From: Bdellovibrio sp.
Lineage (GTDB): Bacteria; Bdellovibrionota; Bdellovibrionia; Bdellovibrionales; Bdellovibrionaceae
Direction: 5' to 3'
Assembly: GCA_017745015.1 (NCBI GenBank)
Contig: JAGIAF010000199.1
Location: forward strand, 1-6,312
DNA: 6,312 nt
Positions 1 through 5,535 of this stretch are shown here, piece after piece. The notes beneath the pieces were generated by a model. The model worked only from the letters and a program-made list of their open reading frames with translations. It did no database searches and had not been told where the DNA came from. The translations under genes and the position numbers were made by a program. The stretch's first letter is position 1. Each line of letters begins with the position of its first letter.

Positions 1-782
1 ACTTTGCCCAGCACACTCCAGAGGCTTTGAATCCCGAGCACACTGTTTTGGAAGCCATGGCTTCTGCCGCTCATCAAGACGTGACTCAACAAGATGTTCT
101 AAATATCGCAGGCAGCCTGTTATTCAGCGGTGAAAACGTAAATAAAAAAGTCAAAGTTCTTTCCGGCGGTGAAAAATCACGTGTGGCGTTGGGGCAAATT
201 CTTTTACAAAAGTCTCCGTTATTACTTCTGGATGAGCCCACGAATCACTTGGACTTCGACACCGTTGAAGCCTTAACCAGCGCGCTTGAACGTTACGAAG
301 GCACGATTATCACCGTCAGCCATGATCGCGGGTTCATTGGACGTGTTGCCAATAAGATCTTGGAAGTGAATCACGGGAAATTGACACTTTATCCAGGTAC
401 TTATGACGAGTACGTTTGGAGTTTACAAAAAGGTTTCCTTTCAGAACGCACTTTTGATGCAGTCGAAGCGAAGTCTTCTTCGTCCACAAAAACCGAAGAG
501 GCGCCGAAGTTTAACTATAAGGAAGAACGTAAGCGCATTGAAGCACTGATCAAGAAGGCACAAAAAGTTATCGAAGACAGCGATAAGAAGATCCAAGAGC
601 TTTCTAAAAAGCGCGATACTTTAAATGAAACGCTGATTGCGGGAACAGCGGCAAACACCGCTGCGACAGCTAAAGATCTTCACGACGTCAGTGGACAAAT
701 CGATGATCTTGAAGGCACAATGTTACAAGCTATGGAAGACCAACATCAGTTCGAAACAGAACTGAAGACTTTAATAGGTTGA
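1..782 (+). CDS. ABC-F family ATPase, C-terminal half (5' end outside window)
   Basis: This is a soluble ABC-F protein of the class that acts on ribosomes rather than in membrane transport. The frame is open to the left edge (first full codon at 3, about 259 codons visible), so the gene starts outside the window; a TTG at 27 is an internal Leu codon. The visible part is the second ABC domain: an FAQH Q-loop at the very start, the signature LSGGEKSR (from base 159), Walker B with D-loop LLLLDEPTNHLD (Asp codon at 231) and the switch His in TVSHDR (codon at 321). A Ser/Thr/Glu-rich hinge follows, then a charged coiled-coil tail (about 519-776, KEERKRIEALIKKAQ and onward), like the C-terminal extensions of Uup/YheS/YdiF-type members. 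The subfamily cannot be settled without the first domain. TGA at 780-782 lies 5 bases before the next start, so the two genes are probably co-transcribed. Confidence 0.93.
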   Translation, partial: FAQHTPEALNPEHTVLEAMASAAHQDVTQQDVLNIAGSLLFSGENVNKKVKVLSGGEKSRVALGQILLQKSPLLLLDEPTNHLDFDTVEALTSALERYEGTIITVSHDRGFIGRVANKILEVNHGKLTLYPGTYDEYVWSLQKGFLSERTFDAVEAKSSSSTKTEEAPKFNYKEERKRIEALIKKAQKVIEDSDKKIQELSKKRDTLNETLIAGTAANTAATAKDLHDVSGQIDDLEGTMLQAMEDQHQFETELKTLIG

Positions 783-787
783 GGACA
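775..787 (+). promoter_or_regulatory. Ribosome-binding region deciding the lipoprotein start
   Basis: The bases TAGGTTGAGGACA precede ATG 788. AGG at 776-778 sits 9 bases from the ATG, with a second purine block GAGG at 781-784. The alternative in-frame TTG at 779 has no Shine-Dalgarno-like sequence ahead of it and would put three extra residues before a typical MKK signal-peptide start, so ATG 788 is preferred. The site overlaps the end of the ABC-F gene, which fits translational coupling. Confidence 0.6.
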
Positions 788-1585
788 ATGAAAAAGCTTT
801 TGTTAGTTTTTGCCGCAGTAGCCATCCCTGGCTGTGCAAGTTACTTTACGCGCCAATCCTGTGATAAAATCAATTGGTTCAAACACGGTGAAGCCATCGC
901 CATGCGTGGCGAGTGGTTGAATGCCGATTCAACCTTGAATGAATGTCGCAAAGCCGAGGCCGCAATCAGTGAAAGCCAATTGGATCAGGGTTTTAAAAGC
1001 GGTCGTGAAAAATACTGCACCTCCGCAAATTCTTATCTGGTAGGCCGCGCTGGTGATACGTTCTCGAAAGATCTTTGCGACAGTCCCTCTCTTTCCAATT
1101 TGATTTCTCAATACGGTAAAGGTCTTCGCGACTATTGCGCAAAATCCAATGGCTTTGAAGCCGGAGTTTCCGGAAAAAAATATCAGAACAACTGCCCTAA
1201 CGATCTAGTAGCGGGATTCCTTCCTGAATACAAACGCGGTCGCTTAAAGTTCGTACAGGCACAAATTCAAAATCTTGAGAATCGTAAACGCGACAATGAG
1301 TTAGCAATTGCCAACAAGAACGCACAACTTGCTAATGCCCGCGCTAACTTGAAAATTCTGGAAAGCAGACGCAACTGGCTTGAAACGCAAAGATCCTTCG
1401 CCGCCACTTCGAACCCCACTCAGCTGGGAATGCTCGATGGACAAATCAATTCGGTGACTTCCGAAATCAACGTCGCACATGGTGACGTCAATAGAGCTAA
1501 TGGCGAGCTTCAGAATTTTGAACAAGATCAACAGAAAATTGCCAAAGACATTGCAGACTACCGCACAGAGATGGCCGGCCTTTAA
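788..1585 (+). CDS. Lipoprotein with DUF2799-like Cys repeats and coiled-coil tail
   Basis: This is a predicted envelope lipoprotein of 265 residues; its function is unknown. The N-terminus MKKLLLVFAAVAIPGC is a short lipoprotein signal peptide with Cys16 as the lipidated residue (Pro at -2 is unusual for a lipobox). Residues about 25-155 resemble DUF2799: the motif aromatic-xx-G-xxx-YC-xxx-N-x-aromatic-xx-G-xx-G runs from 69 to 97 and again from 109 to 137, and the start of a third copy (YKRGR) is at 148. The mature part has six further Cys (25, 53, 77, 97, 117, 136), an even number that would suit disulfides in the periplasm. From about 155 to the end there is a long, polar, Gln/Asn/Glu-rich coiled coil (QAQIQNLENRKRDNE and onward), not typical of the short DUF2799 proteins. 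It follows the ABC-F gene by 5 bases. The family assignment is from memory of the repeat pattern, with moderate certainty; the signal peptide is clear. Confidence 0.85.
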   Translation: MKKLLLVFAAVAIPGCASYFTRQSCDKINWFKHGEAIAMRGEWLNADSTLNECRKAEAAISESQLDQGFKSGREKYCTSANSYLVGRAGDTFSKDLCDSPSLSNLISQYGKGLRDYCAKSNGFEAGVSGKKYQNNCPNDLVAGFLPEYKRGRLKFVQAQIQNLENRKRDNELAIANKNAQLANARANLKILESRRNWLETQRSFAATSNPTQLGMLDGQINSVTSEINVAHGDVNRANGELQNFEQDQQKIAKDIADYRTEMAGL

Positions 1586-1592
1586 GACCGGC
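1574..1592. terminator. Weak hairpin between convergent genes
   Basis: GCCGG (1574-1578) pairs with CCGGC (1588-1592) around the TAA of the lipoprotein gene, and a second short repeat CCGCA/TGCGG (1597-1601 and 1614-1618) straddles the stop of the opposing gene. Only 17 bases separate the two stops. Neither stem is followed by a T-run on either strand, so this is at best a weak or factor-assisted stop for both transcripts. Confidence 0.3.
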
Positions 1593-1602
1593 TAATCCGC
1601 AG

Positions 1603-3141
1603 CTAGTTAGGCATGCGGAACCACTCGATGGCATCCACAAAGGCTTTTGGCTGATATGCTTTGGCCTGATCGTTCCAACGCACCTCTTGCCATCCTAAAC
1701 TCCGGAAGGATGGATTCTCAACATCACGCTTCTGGATAAACTCCATAACGTTAATGACCGATGCCAACTCGTCACGCTTCATTAGCAGTGATGGCAAATG
1801 GAATTGCACGAATGCCAGCCCTTTGTTTTCGGCTGCAAAGCCTTCAGCACCTGAATTCAGGTACTCCGCAAATTTTAGATCCTTCTTAAGGTCGCAATGA
1901 TCTACGACCAAAAGCTTTTCAGACATGTGGGCATAATCCATCACATAACTAAAGCTGTATCCACCGCATTTCTCTACGATCGTACGATTGGCCTTAATCT
2001 GACCAAATGATGCCAGCGGAATCGGGAATTTTGACGGAAGCATCCACAGATTTTGCGGATCGCGCAAAGCGATCTGCAATTTCGGCTTTGCCTTAGCAAG
2101 CTTCAGCCAATGTTCAAAGATCTTAGAGTTCGCATCGAGCTTCTGAGGCACTACGTAAAGCACGTCGAAGGAAGCTTCAGCGAAAGCATCTTGAAATCCG
2201 TTATTGCGAAGTTCATTGGTAAAGTTCGCGACGAACATACGATGAGCACTTTGCTCTTTCACTACTCCCGAGCTTGCGACAAAAGCACTGACATTCTTAA
2301 TTGCTTCAGCAGCGCGAATCAGCGCCGTCGGACTCAAGCTGCCCACCACAGAAAGCATCGGGTTGTGTTCCGAACGAATCAAGTTCGCAAGACCACGAGT
2401 GAATTCATAGCGGTCTTTCACACTTAGCTTCTTATATGACTTCACCCAGCTTGTTACCAATAGAGGTCGCAGACTCATCTCGACGACAGACAGATTGATG
2501 TCGCCATCGACATCACCATTCGCGCACGCCATGAACTGCTCAGAGCGCTTCCATGGAGAATCACAATAAGCCGCCTGAGATTTCAAAACGTAAGGCCACT
2601 TTACCTGACGCAAAGCTGTCGTCACGTGAGTCTTAGGGTCACCGATATCCAAGTCACCGGTCTGCAAATAAAGAAGGAAGTCAGTGACAACCTCTTCCAT
2701 CAATTCTTGCTGAGCAAAAAGAGTCTCATTGCGTTCGCGGTACCAAACCTTTGCGATCGCCTTCTCAAGATGCCCCGGAGCCTCAAGCAGCTTTTGACCG
2801 ATATAGATCTTGTGATTTTGGATTCTAAAAAGATACGGATGATCTTCAAGAATCGCAATCTGAACTTTGCGATAGAAGGGCTCAATGCTTTCAAGCAGAC
2901 GCTCAATAGAATCCACGCGTTTGTTGAGATCCGTGATATGACTTCCAAAGTAAACGCTATAAGGTGTTTCCTTATTGATGGCGCAGCGGAAGACGACGTC
3001 TTCTTGGCGCCCAGCCGTTCTGTCAATTCTTTCGACAACCTTGGAATCGATACAGAGCGGCCTCTTCGTCATCTGAAGAACCATAAGGCTAAGTAGGCCA
3101 AAACACCCGAAAGTAATATAAGTAAGCCAACGTGAAAGCAT
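1603..3141 (-). CDS. Unknown membrane-anchored protein, 512 residues
   Basis: I do not recognise a family. One hydrophobic segment (about residues 6-23) follows MLSR, so the protein is probably anchored by an uncleaved N-terminal helix with a large soluble part outside the cytoplasm; Cys13 is not in a convincing lipobox. Residues 110-160 are laid out like the core of a zinc peptidase (a strand KIYIG, then LLEAPGHLEKAIAKVW, then a helix ELMEEVVTDFLLY), but the HExxH expected in that helix is absent, with WYRER in its place. Residues 210-221 (DVDGDINLSVVE) have acidic residues at positions 1, 3, 5 and 12 of an EF-hand-like loop but lack the usual Gly6. There are seven Cys in all (13, 30, 53, 193, 206, 392, 416). 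The ATG lies 8 bases after the stop of the ABC-F gene, so it is the second gene of that operon. Several plus-strand open frames lie inside it and were judged to be shadows. Confidence 0.88.
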   Translation of the reverse strand: MLSRWLTYITFGCFGLLSLMVLQMTKRPLCIDSKVVERIDRTAGRQEDVVFRCAINKETPYSVYFGSHITDLNKRVDSIERLLESIEPFYRKVQIAILEDHPYLFRIQNHKIYIGQKLLEAPGHLEKAIAKVWYRERNETLFAQQELMEEVVTDFLLYLQTGDLDIGDPKTHVTTALRQVKWPYVLKSQAAYCDSPWKRSEQFMACANGDVDGDINLSVVEMSLRPLLVTSWVKSYKKLSVKDRYEFTRGLANLIRSEHNPMLSVVGSLSPTALIRAAEAIKNVSAFVASSGVVKEQSAHRMFVANFTNELRNNGFQDAFAEASFDVLYVVPQKLDANSKIFEHWLKLAKAKPKLQIALRDPQNLWMLPSKFPIPLASFGQIKANRTIVEKCGGYSFSYVMDYAHMSEKLLVVDHCDLKKDLKFAEYLNSGAEGFAAENKGLAFVQFHLPSLLMKRDELASVINVMEFIQKRDVENPSFRSLGWQEVRWNDQAKAYQPKAFVDAIEWFRMPN

Positions 3142-3144
3142 ATG

Positions 3145-3168
3145 CCGCTTTACGATTGCAAAAGGCGG
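3145..3168 (-). promoter_or_regulatory. Hairpin at the ABC-F / membrane-protein junction
   Basis: On the minus strand CCGC-C-TTT (3168-3161) can pair with AAAGCGG (3151-3145), giving 7 pairs with a one-base bulge and a 9-base loop. The stem contains the last two bases of the ABC-F stop codon (TAA, 3152-3150) and ends three bases before the ATG of the downstream gene, which has no good Shine-Dalgarno sequence. A ribosome finishing the ABC-F gene would open it, so translational coupling is plausible. Confidence 0.4.
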
Positions 3169-4688
3169 ACCTCCCGAATCCCGATATTTTCTAGGAATAC
3201 CTGGTCATGGGAAACAACTAATAAAGCCCCTTTATAAGCTCGCAACAAGTCCTCCAAAACCTCAAGACTTTGCAAGTCCATGTTGTTGGTCGGCTCATCC
3301 AGAATTAGCAACTGCGGAGGAGAATCAGACAGCAAAATCATCGCTAAGGCCGCTTTCAGCTTCTCTCCACCACTGAGGCTGTCGATTTTCTGATGGACCT
3401 GTTCTTTCATGAACTGAAAAGCTGCAAGCTCATTGCGCAAAAGCACAGCCCCTTTTGCGTTCACATCCATCAGATTTTCAAGAACTGTCTTATTCCAATC
3501 AAGGATTGAATACTCCTGATCCAAATACGCAGTCTTCACTTCGCCCATATGCAGGCGACCTTGGCTTTCTCCCGATCCTAGAGTTCCCTGATGAAGCAAC
3601 AATTGAATAAGAGTGGATTTACCAACTCCGTTCCTTCCTGCCAGAGCCACACGTTCGGGACCTTTCATCAGCCAATTAAGGTTCTCTTTCCAAAGAGGTT
3701 TTTCTTGTCCATGAAATTTGAAATTGAAATTCTCTAAATCAAAAATCATCTTGCCTGCTGGCAAATGACTTTCCGGCAAATCCAGCCGTAACGCGCTCTG
3801 GGACTTCATTTCAAGGTGGAAGCTTTTAAATTCCTCCTGGGACTTTTCCACACGTTTTTCCTCATTCACACCAACGCGCGCTTGAGTAACCTGGGCATTT
3901 CGCTTTCTTGCACCCAGAAGGATTTTTGGCATACCACCGCGAGCTCCCTGTTCAGCTCCTCGACGCATACGTTTTTCTTGGGCGTCGACTTTCTCGTGTC
4001 GCTCCTTTTCAACTTTTCGCTTCTCTTGTCTTAGACGATCCAAATTTTGTTGATCGCGTTCGCGTTCGGAGTGTCGCTGTTCTTCGTAAAACGAGAAATC
4101 GCCACCATAAACAGAAATCCCCTGATTTGACATCTCCAAAATAGAGTCCATCAATTCCAATAACTCACGATCATGGCTGATAATCAGTAAACTGCCCTGG
4201 TAATCCGTGACAAAATTATGAATAAGCGCACGTCCCTCCTTATCGAGATTGTTCGTGGGCTCGTCCAAAATCAAAAGGCCTGCCGGTTGTGCAAGAGCTT
4301 TCACAATACGCAAGCGCATCCACTCCCCACCACTTAAGACAGAAACTGGTTTTGCAACGTCGATATCACCTAAAAGAGGCCCCCACACTGCGGGATCCGC
4401 GAAGGAACTTTCCCATAAATCACTCAGATATTCGCCCACGGAGATTGAAGGACGCTCTTGAGATTGCGCAAGATAAATCACCTGATGACTTACAGTGAGT
4501 TGTCCTTCTGTTGGCGTCAGTTCATGAGCAAGAACTTTTGCCAAAGTGGACTTACCCACCCCATTAGGTCCCACAAGTCCGTGACGACCCGGTTGAAGAG
4601 TGAATGACAATGATGAGAAAACCTTTTGCCCATGTGGGAGCTCAAAGCCCAAGGACCTAGCGGTCACTTGAAATATTGAATTTTGCAT
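3150..4688 (-). CDS. ABC-F family ATPase, complete, ribosome-protection-like architecture
   Basis: This is a 512-residue protein with two ABC domains and no membrane segment. ABC-F proteins bind the ribosomal E-site region and use ATP to alter translation or displace antibiotics. Domain 1 has Walker A GPNGVGKST (40-48), Q-loop YLAQ (72-75), signature LSGGE (118-122), Walker B/D-loop LLILDEPTNNLD (138-149) and switch His172. Domain 2 has GRNGVGKST (351-359), YLDQ (388-391), LSGGEK (438-443), LLILDEPTNNMD (460-471) and His494. All catalytic residues, including both Walker B Glu (143, 465), are present. Only about 70 residues separate Walker A from the signature in domain 1, so the EttA-type arm insert seems absent. 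The linker (about 205-313) is long, highly charged and basic, with a Gly-rich turn at 244-252 flanked by Arg/Lys, as expected for a tip reaching toward the peptidyl-transferase centre. There is no C-terminal coiled coil, unlike the ABC-F at 1-782. The start is the ATG at 4688, which has a weak Shine-Dalgarno sequence. It could instead be a housekeeping member of an unassigned subfamily. Confidence 0.96.
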   Translation of the reverse strand: MQNSIFQVTARSLGFELPHGQKVFSSLSFTLQPGRHGLVGPNGVGKSTLAKVLAHELTPTEGQLTVSHQVIYLAQSQERPSISVGEYLSDLWESSFADPAVWGPLLGDIDVAKPVSVLSGGEWMRLRIVKALAQPAGLLILDEPTNNLDKEGRALIHNFVTDYQGSLLIISHDRELLELMDSILEMSNQGISVYGGDFSFYEEQRHSERERDQQNLDRLRQEKRKVEKERHEKVDAQEKRMRRGAEQGARGGMPKILLGARKRNAQVTQARVGVNEEKRVEKSQEEFKSFHLEMKSQSALRLDLPESHLPAGKMIFDLENFNFKFHGQEKPLWKENLNWLMKGPERVALAGRNGVGKSTLIQLLLHQGTLGSGESQGRLHMGEVKTAYLDQEYSILDWNKTVLENLMDVNAKGAVLLRNELAAFQFMKEQVHQKIDSLSGGEKLKAALAMILLSDSPPQLLILDEPTNNMDLQSLEVLEDLLRAYKGALLVVSHDQVFLENIGIREVRLLQS

Positions 4689-4755
4689 AAATATAAATCC
4701 GACTTGGTCTCGAAGAGACTGCAGAGAAGTTAATAAAAAGAAGTAAAATGCGGAT

Positions 4756-4767
4756 TTATTTTCTCAT
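4756..4767 (-). other. Possible three-codon upstream ORF (Met-Arg-Lys-stop)
   Basis: ATG AGA AAA TAA runs from 4767 to 4756 in the leader of the ABC-F gene. Its second codon, third codon and stop all lie in the 5' arm of the stem that would hide the ABC-F start, so a ribosome on it would free that start. There is no Shine-Dalgarno sequence in front and the ATG comes 4 bases after another hairpin, so its translation is doubtful. Confidence 0.2.
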
Positions 4768-4771
4768 AGAC

Positions 4772-4789
4772 GTCAGGGATCGCCCCGAC
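4772..4789 (-). other. Predicted 5'-terminal hairpin of the ABC-F transcript
   Basis: On the minus strand GTCGGGG (4789-4783) pairs with CCCTGAC (4778-4772), 7 pairs including one G-U, with a CGAT loop. The expected transcription start, 7 bases after the -10 box, is 4789, the first base of the stem. The mRNA may therefore begin with a hairpin, a feature known to protect transcripts from 5'-dependent decay. On the plus strand the G-U position becomes an A-C mismatch, so the structure favours the minus-strand RNA. Confidence 0.45.
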
Positions 4790-4795
4790 AGAATA

Positions 4796-4824
4796 AGTAT
4801 ATCCAAGGACCGCTATTTTTACAA
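4796..4824 (-). promoter_or_regulatory. Sigma70-type promoter for the ABC-F / membrane-protein operon
   Basis: On the minus strand the -35 TTGTAA (4824-4819) and the -10 TATACT (4801-4796) are separated by exactly 17 bases. Five of six bases match in the -10 and four of six in the -35. Transcription would start near 4789, giving a leader of about 100 nt. No equally good promoter was found for the divergent plus-strand gene. Confidence 0.6.
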
Positions 4825-4846
4825 GTGGGCCTTTTTTAAAAGGACT
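4824..4846. repeat. Inverted repeat before the amidotransferase gene
   Basis: AGT-GGG-CCTTTT (4824-4835) is complementary to AAAAGGACT (4838-4846) apart from the three-base GGG bulge; the two-base spacer means the innermost pairs would open. It lies between the minus-strand -35 box and the amidotransferase ribosome-binding site. It could be an operator or a leader hairpin for the plus-strand gene; no function can be assigned. Confidence 0.3.
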
Positions 4847-4856
4847 GTCTCATGTT

Positions 4857-4860
4857 AGGA
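4857..4860 (+). promoter_or_regulatory. Shine-Dalgarno site deciding the amidotransferase start
   Basis: AGGA at 4857-4860 lies 8 bases before ATG 4869, a normal spacing. The in-frame ATG at 4860 overlaps this site and its nearest upstream AGGA (4841-4844) is 15 bases away, so ATG 4869 is preferred. Confidence 0.65.
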
Positions 4861-4868
4861 TGACCGCC

Positions 4869-5528
4869 ATGAAGAAACTATTGATCATACAGCACGAAAA
4901 TGACGTTCCTCCTGGATCTACTTTGGACTGGGCCCGCCTCAATAACTATGACGTGGAATACTGGTATCCAGCAGAGGAAAGCCCCGCCCCGGCTCCAGAG
5001 AAATATTCTGCCGTTGTGATCTGCGGTGGCAGCATGGACACCTTCGAAGAAGAAAAATTCCCATGGCTTCAAACCGAGAAAAAATTCTTACGCACTTTGA
5101 TTGATCGAAAGCAAAAGATCTTCGGCATTTGCCTGGGTTCTCAATTGATCGCAGAAATCATGGGCGGAAAAGTCTATATCCACAATCCGGGTTGGGAAGT
5201 GGGCTTTGTGCCTCTGAAAACACTTGATGGCGGAACACTGCATGCCTTCCACTGGCATCACTGCACATTTGATTTACCACCTGGCGCTGAACTCATCGCA
5301 ACAAATGACTTCTGTCGCAACCAAGCTTACCGCCTTGGCAACAATATCATCGCTACACAATTTCATCCGGAGGCCACGGAAGAGTGGATTCGTGAGTGCG
5401 CCGAAGAAGTTGCTCCTAAACATCAAGGCCAAGTTCAAAACAAAGGGCAAATGCTGGCTTCTATGAATTTGCAAAAGCCGCAACAAGACTGGTTCTTCCA
5501 ACAACTCGATCGCTTATTTCTTGAATAA
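4869..5528 (+). CDS. Class I glutamine amidotransferase
   Basis: This is a 219-residue stand-alone GATase1 domain, related to the glutaminase part of GMP synthase (COG0518-like). Such domains release ammonia from glutamine and pass it to a partner or synthetase; the partner and acceptor here are unknown. The nucleophile is Cys88 in GICLGSQ, after the strand and glycine pair VVICGG (49-54). The triad is completed by His166 and Glu168 in FHPEAT. The stretch FHWHHCTFDLPPGAELIA (127-144), ending before a CRNQAYR block, is typical of these proteins. The length fits a complete domain, with a short helical C-terminal extension. It has no synthetase domain and no adjacent synthetase gene. It is transcribed divergently from the ABC-F operon and its last 15 bases overlap the opposing permease gene. 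A role in gamma-glutamyl or small-molecule metabolism is possible but not shown. Confidence 0.93.
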   Translation: MKKLLIIQHENDVPPGSTLDWARLNNYDVEYWYPAEESPAPAPEKYSAVVICGGSMDTFEEEKFPWLQTEKKFLRTLIDRKQKIFGICLGSQLIAEIMGGKVYIHNPGWEVGFVPLKTLDGGTLHAFHWHHCTFDLPPGAELIATNDFCRNQAYRLGNNIIATQFHPEATEEWIRECAEEVAPKHQGQVQNKGQMLASMNLQKPQQDWFFQQLDRLFLE

Positions 5529-5535
5529 GCGCATC
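5508..5535. terminator. Palindrome across the overlapping 3' ends of convergent genes
   Basis: CGCTTATT (5511-5518) is complementary to AATAAGCG (5524-5531) with the loop TCTTG. GAT (5508-5510) and ATC (5533-5535) extend it across a one-base bulge. Both stop codons, TAA at 5526-5528 (plus) and TAA at 5516-5514 (minus), sit in the stem. There is no T-run on either side, so it is not a classic intrinsic terminator, but it may help end or protect both transcripts. Confidence 0.45.

Larger units (their letters stand above)
4689..4789 (-). promoter_or_regulatory. Structured mRNA leader of the ABC-F gene with start-masking stem
   Basis: ATAAATCCG (minus strand, 4759-4751) is perfectly complementary to CGGATTTAT (4701-4693), which ends 4 bases before the ATG. 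Past one A-A mismatch the pairing continues for three more pairs, so 12 of 13 positions in 4763-4751 and 4701-4689 can pair. The only Shine-Dalgarno-like bases (GGAT) lie in the 3' arm and would be hidden. The enclosed loop (4702-4750) is pyrimidine-rich and holds a small hairpin, GTCTC-TTC-GAGAC (4719-4707). The layout resembles translational attenuators, but a chance inverted repeat in AT-rich DNA is possible. Confidence 0.45.

Noticed and set aside
2053..3096. Two plus-strand open frames of 124 and 156 codons, plus a 112-codon alternative minus frame, inside 1603-3141
   Set aside because: They lie wholly within the 512-residue gene, have no recognisable motifs or start sites, and read as shadow frames of it.
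1603..4688. Both minus-strand proteins are exactly 512 residues long, hinting at duplication
   Set aside because: One has two ABC domains and the other has none of their motifs; the equal length is coincidence.
4756..4767. Reading Met-Arg-Lys-stop as a macrolide-type arrest peptide
   Set aside because: The known macrolide arrest motif is Arg/Lys-x-Arg/Lys; this peptide is too short to contain it, so no drug specificity is claimed.
4830..4846. The T-run and hairpin before the amidotransferase as an intrinsic terminator
   Set aside because: The Ts are inside the stem rather than after it, and no plus-strand gene ends upstream within the intergenic region.
4833..4855. A plus-strand promoter for the amidotransferase built on TTTACA (4818-4823)
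   Set aside because: No acceptable -10 box lies 16-18 bases downstream; the bases there (AGGACT) do not fit.
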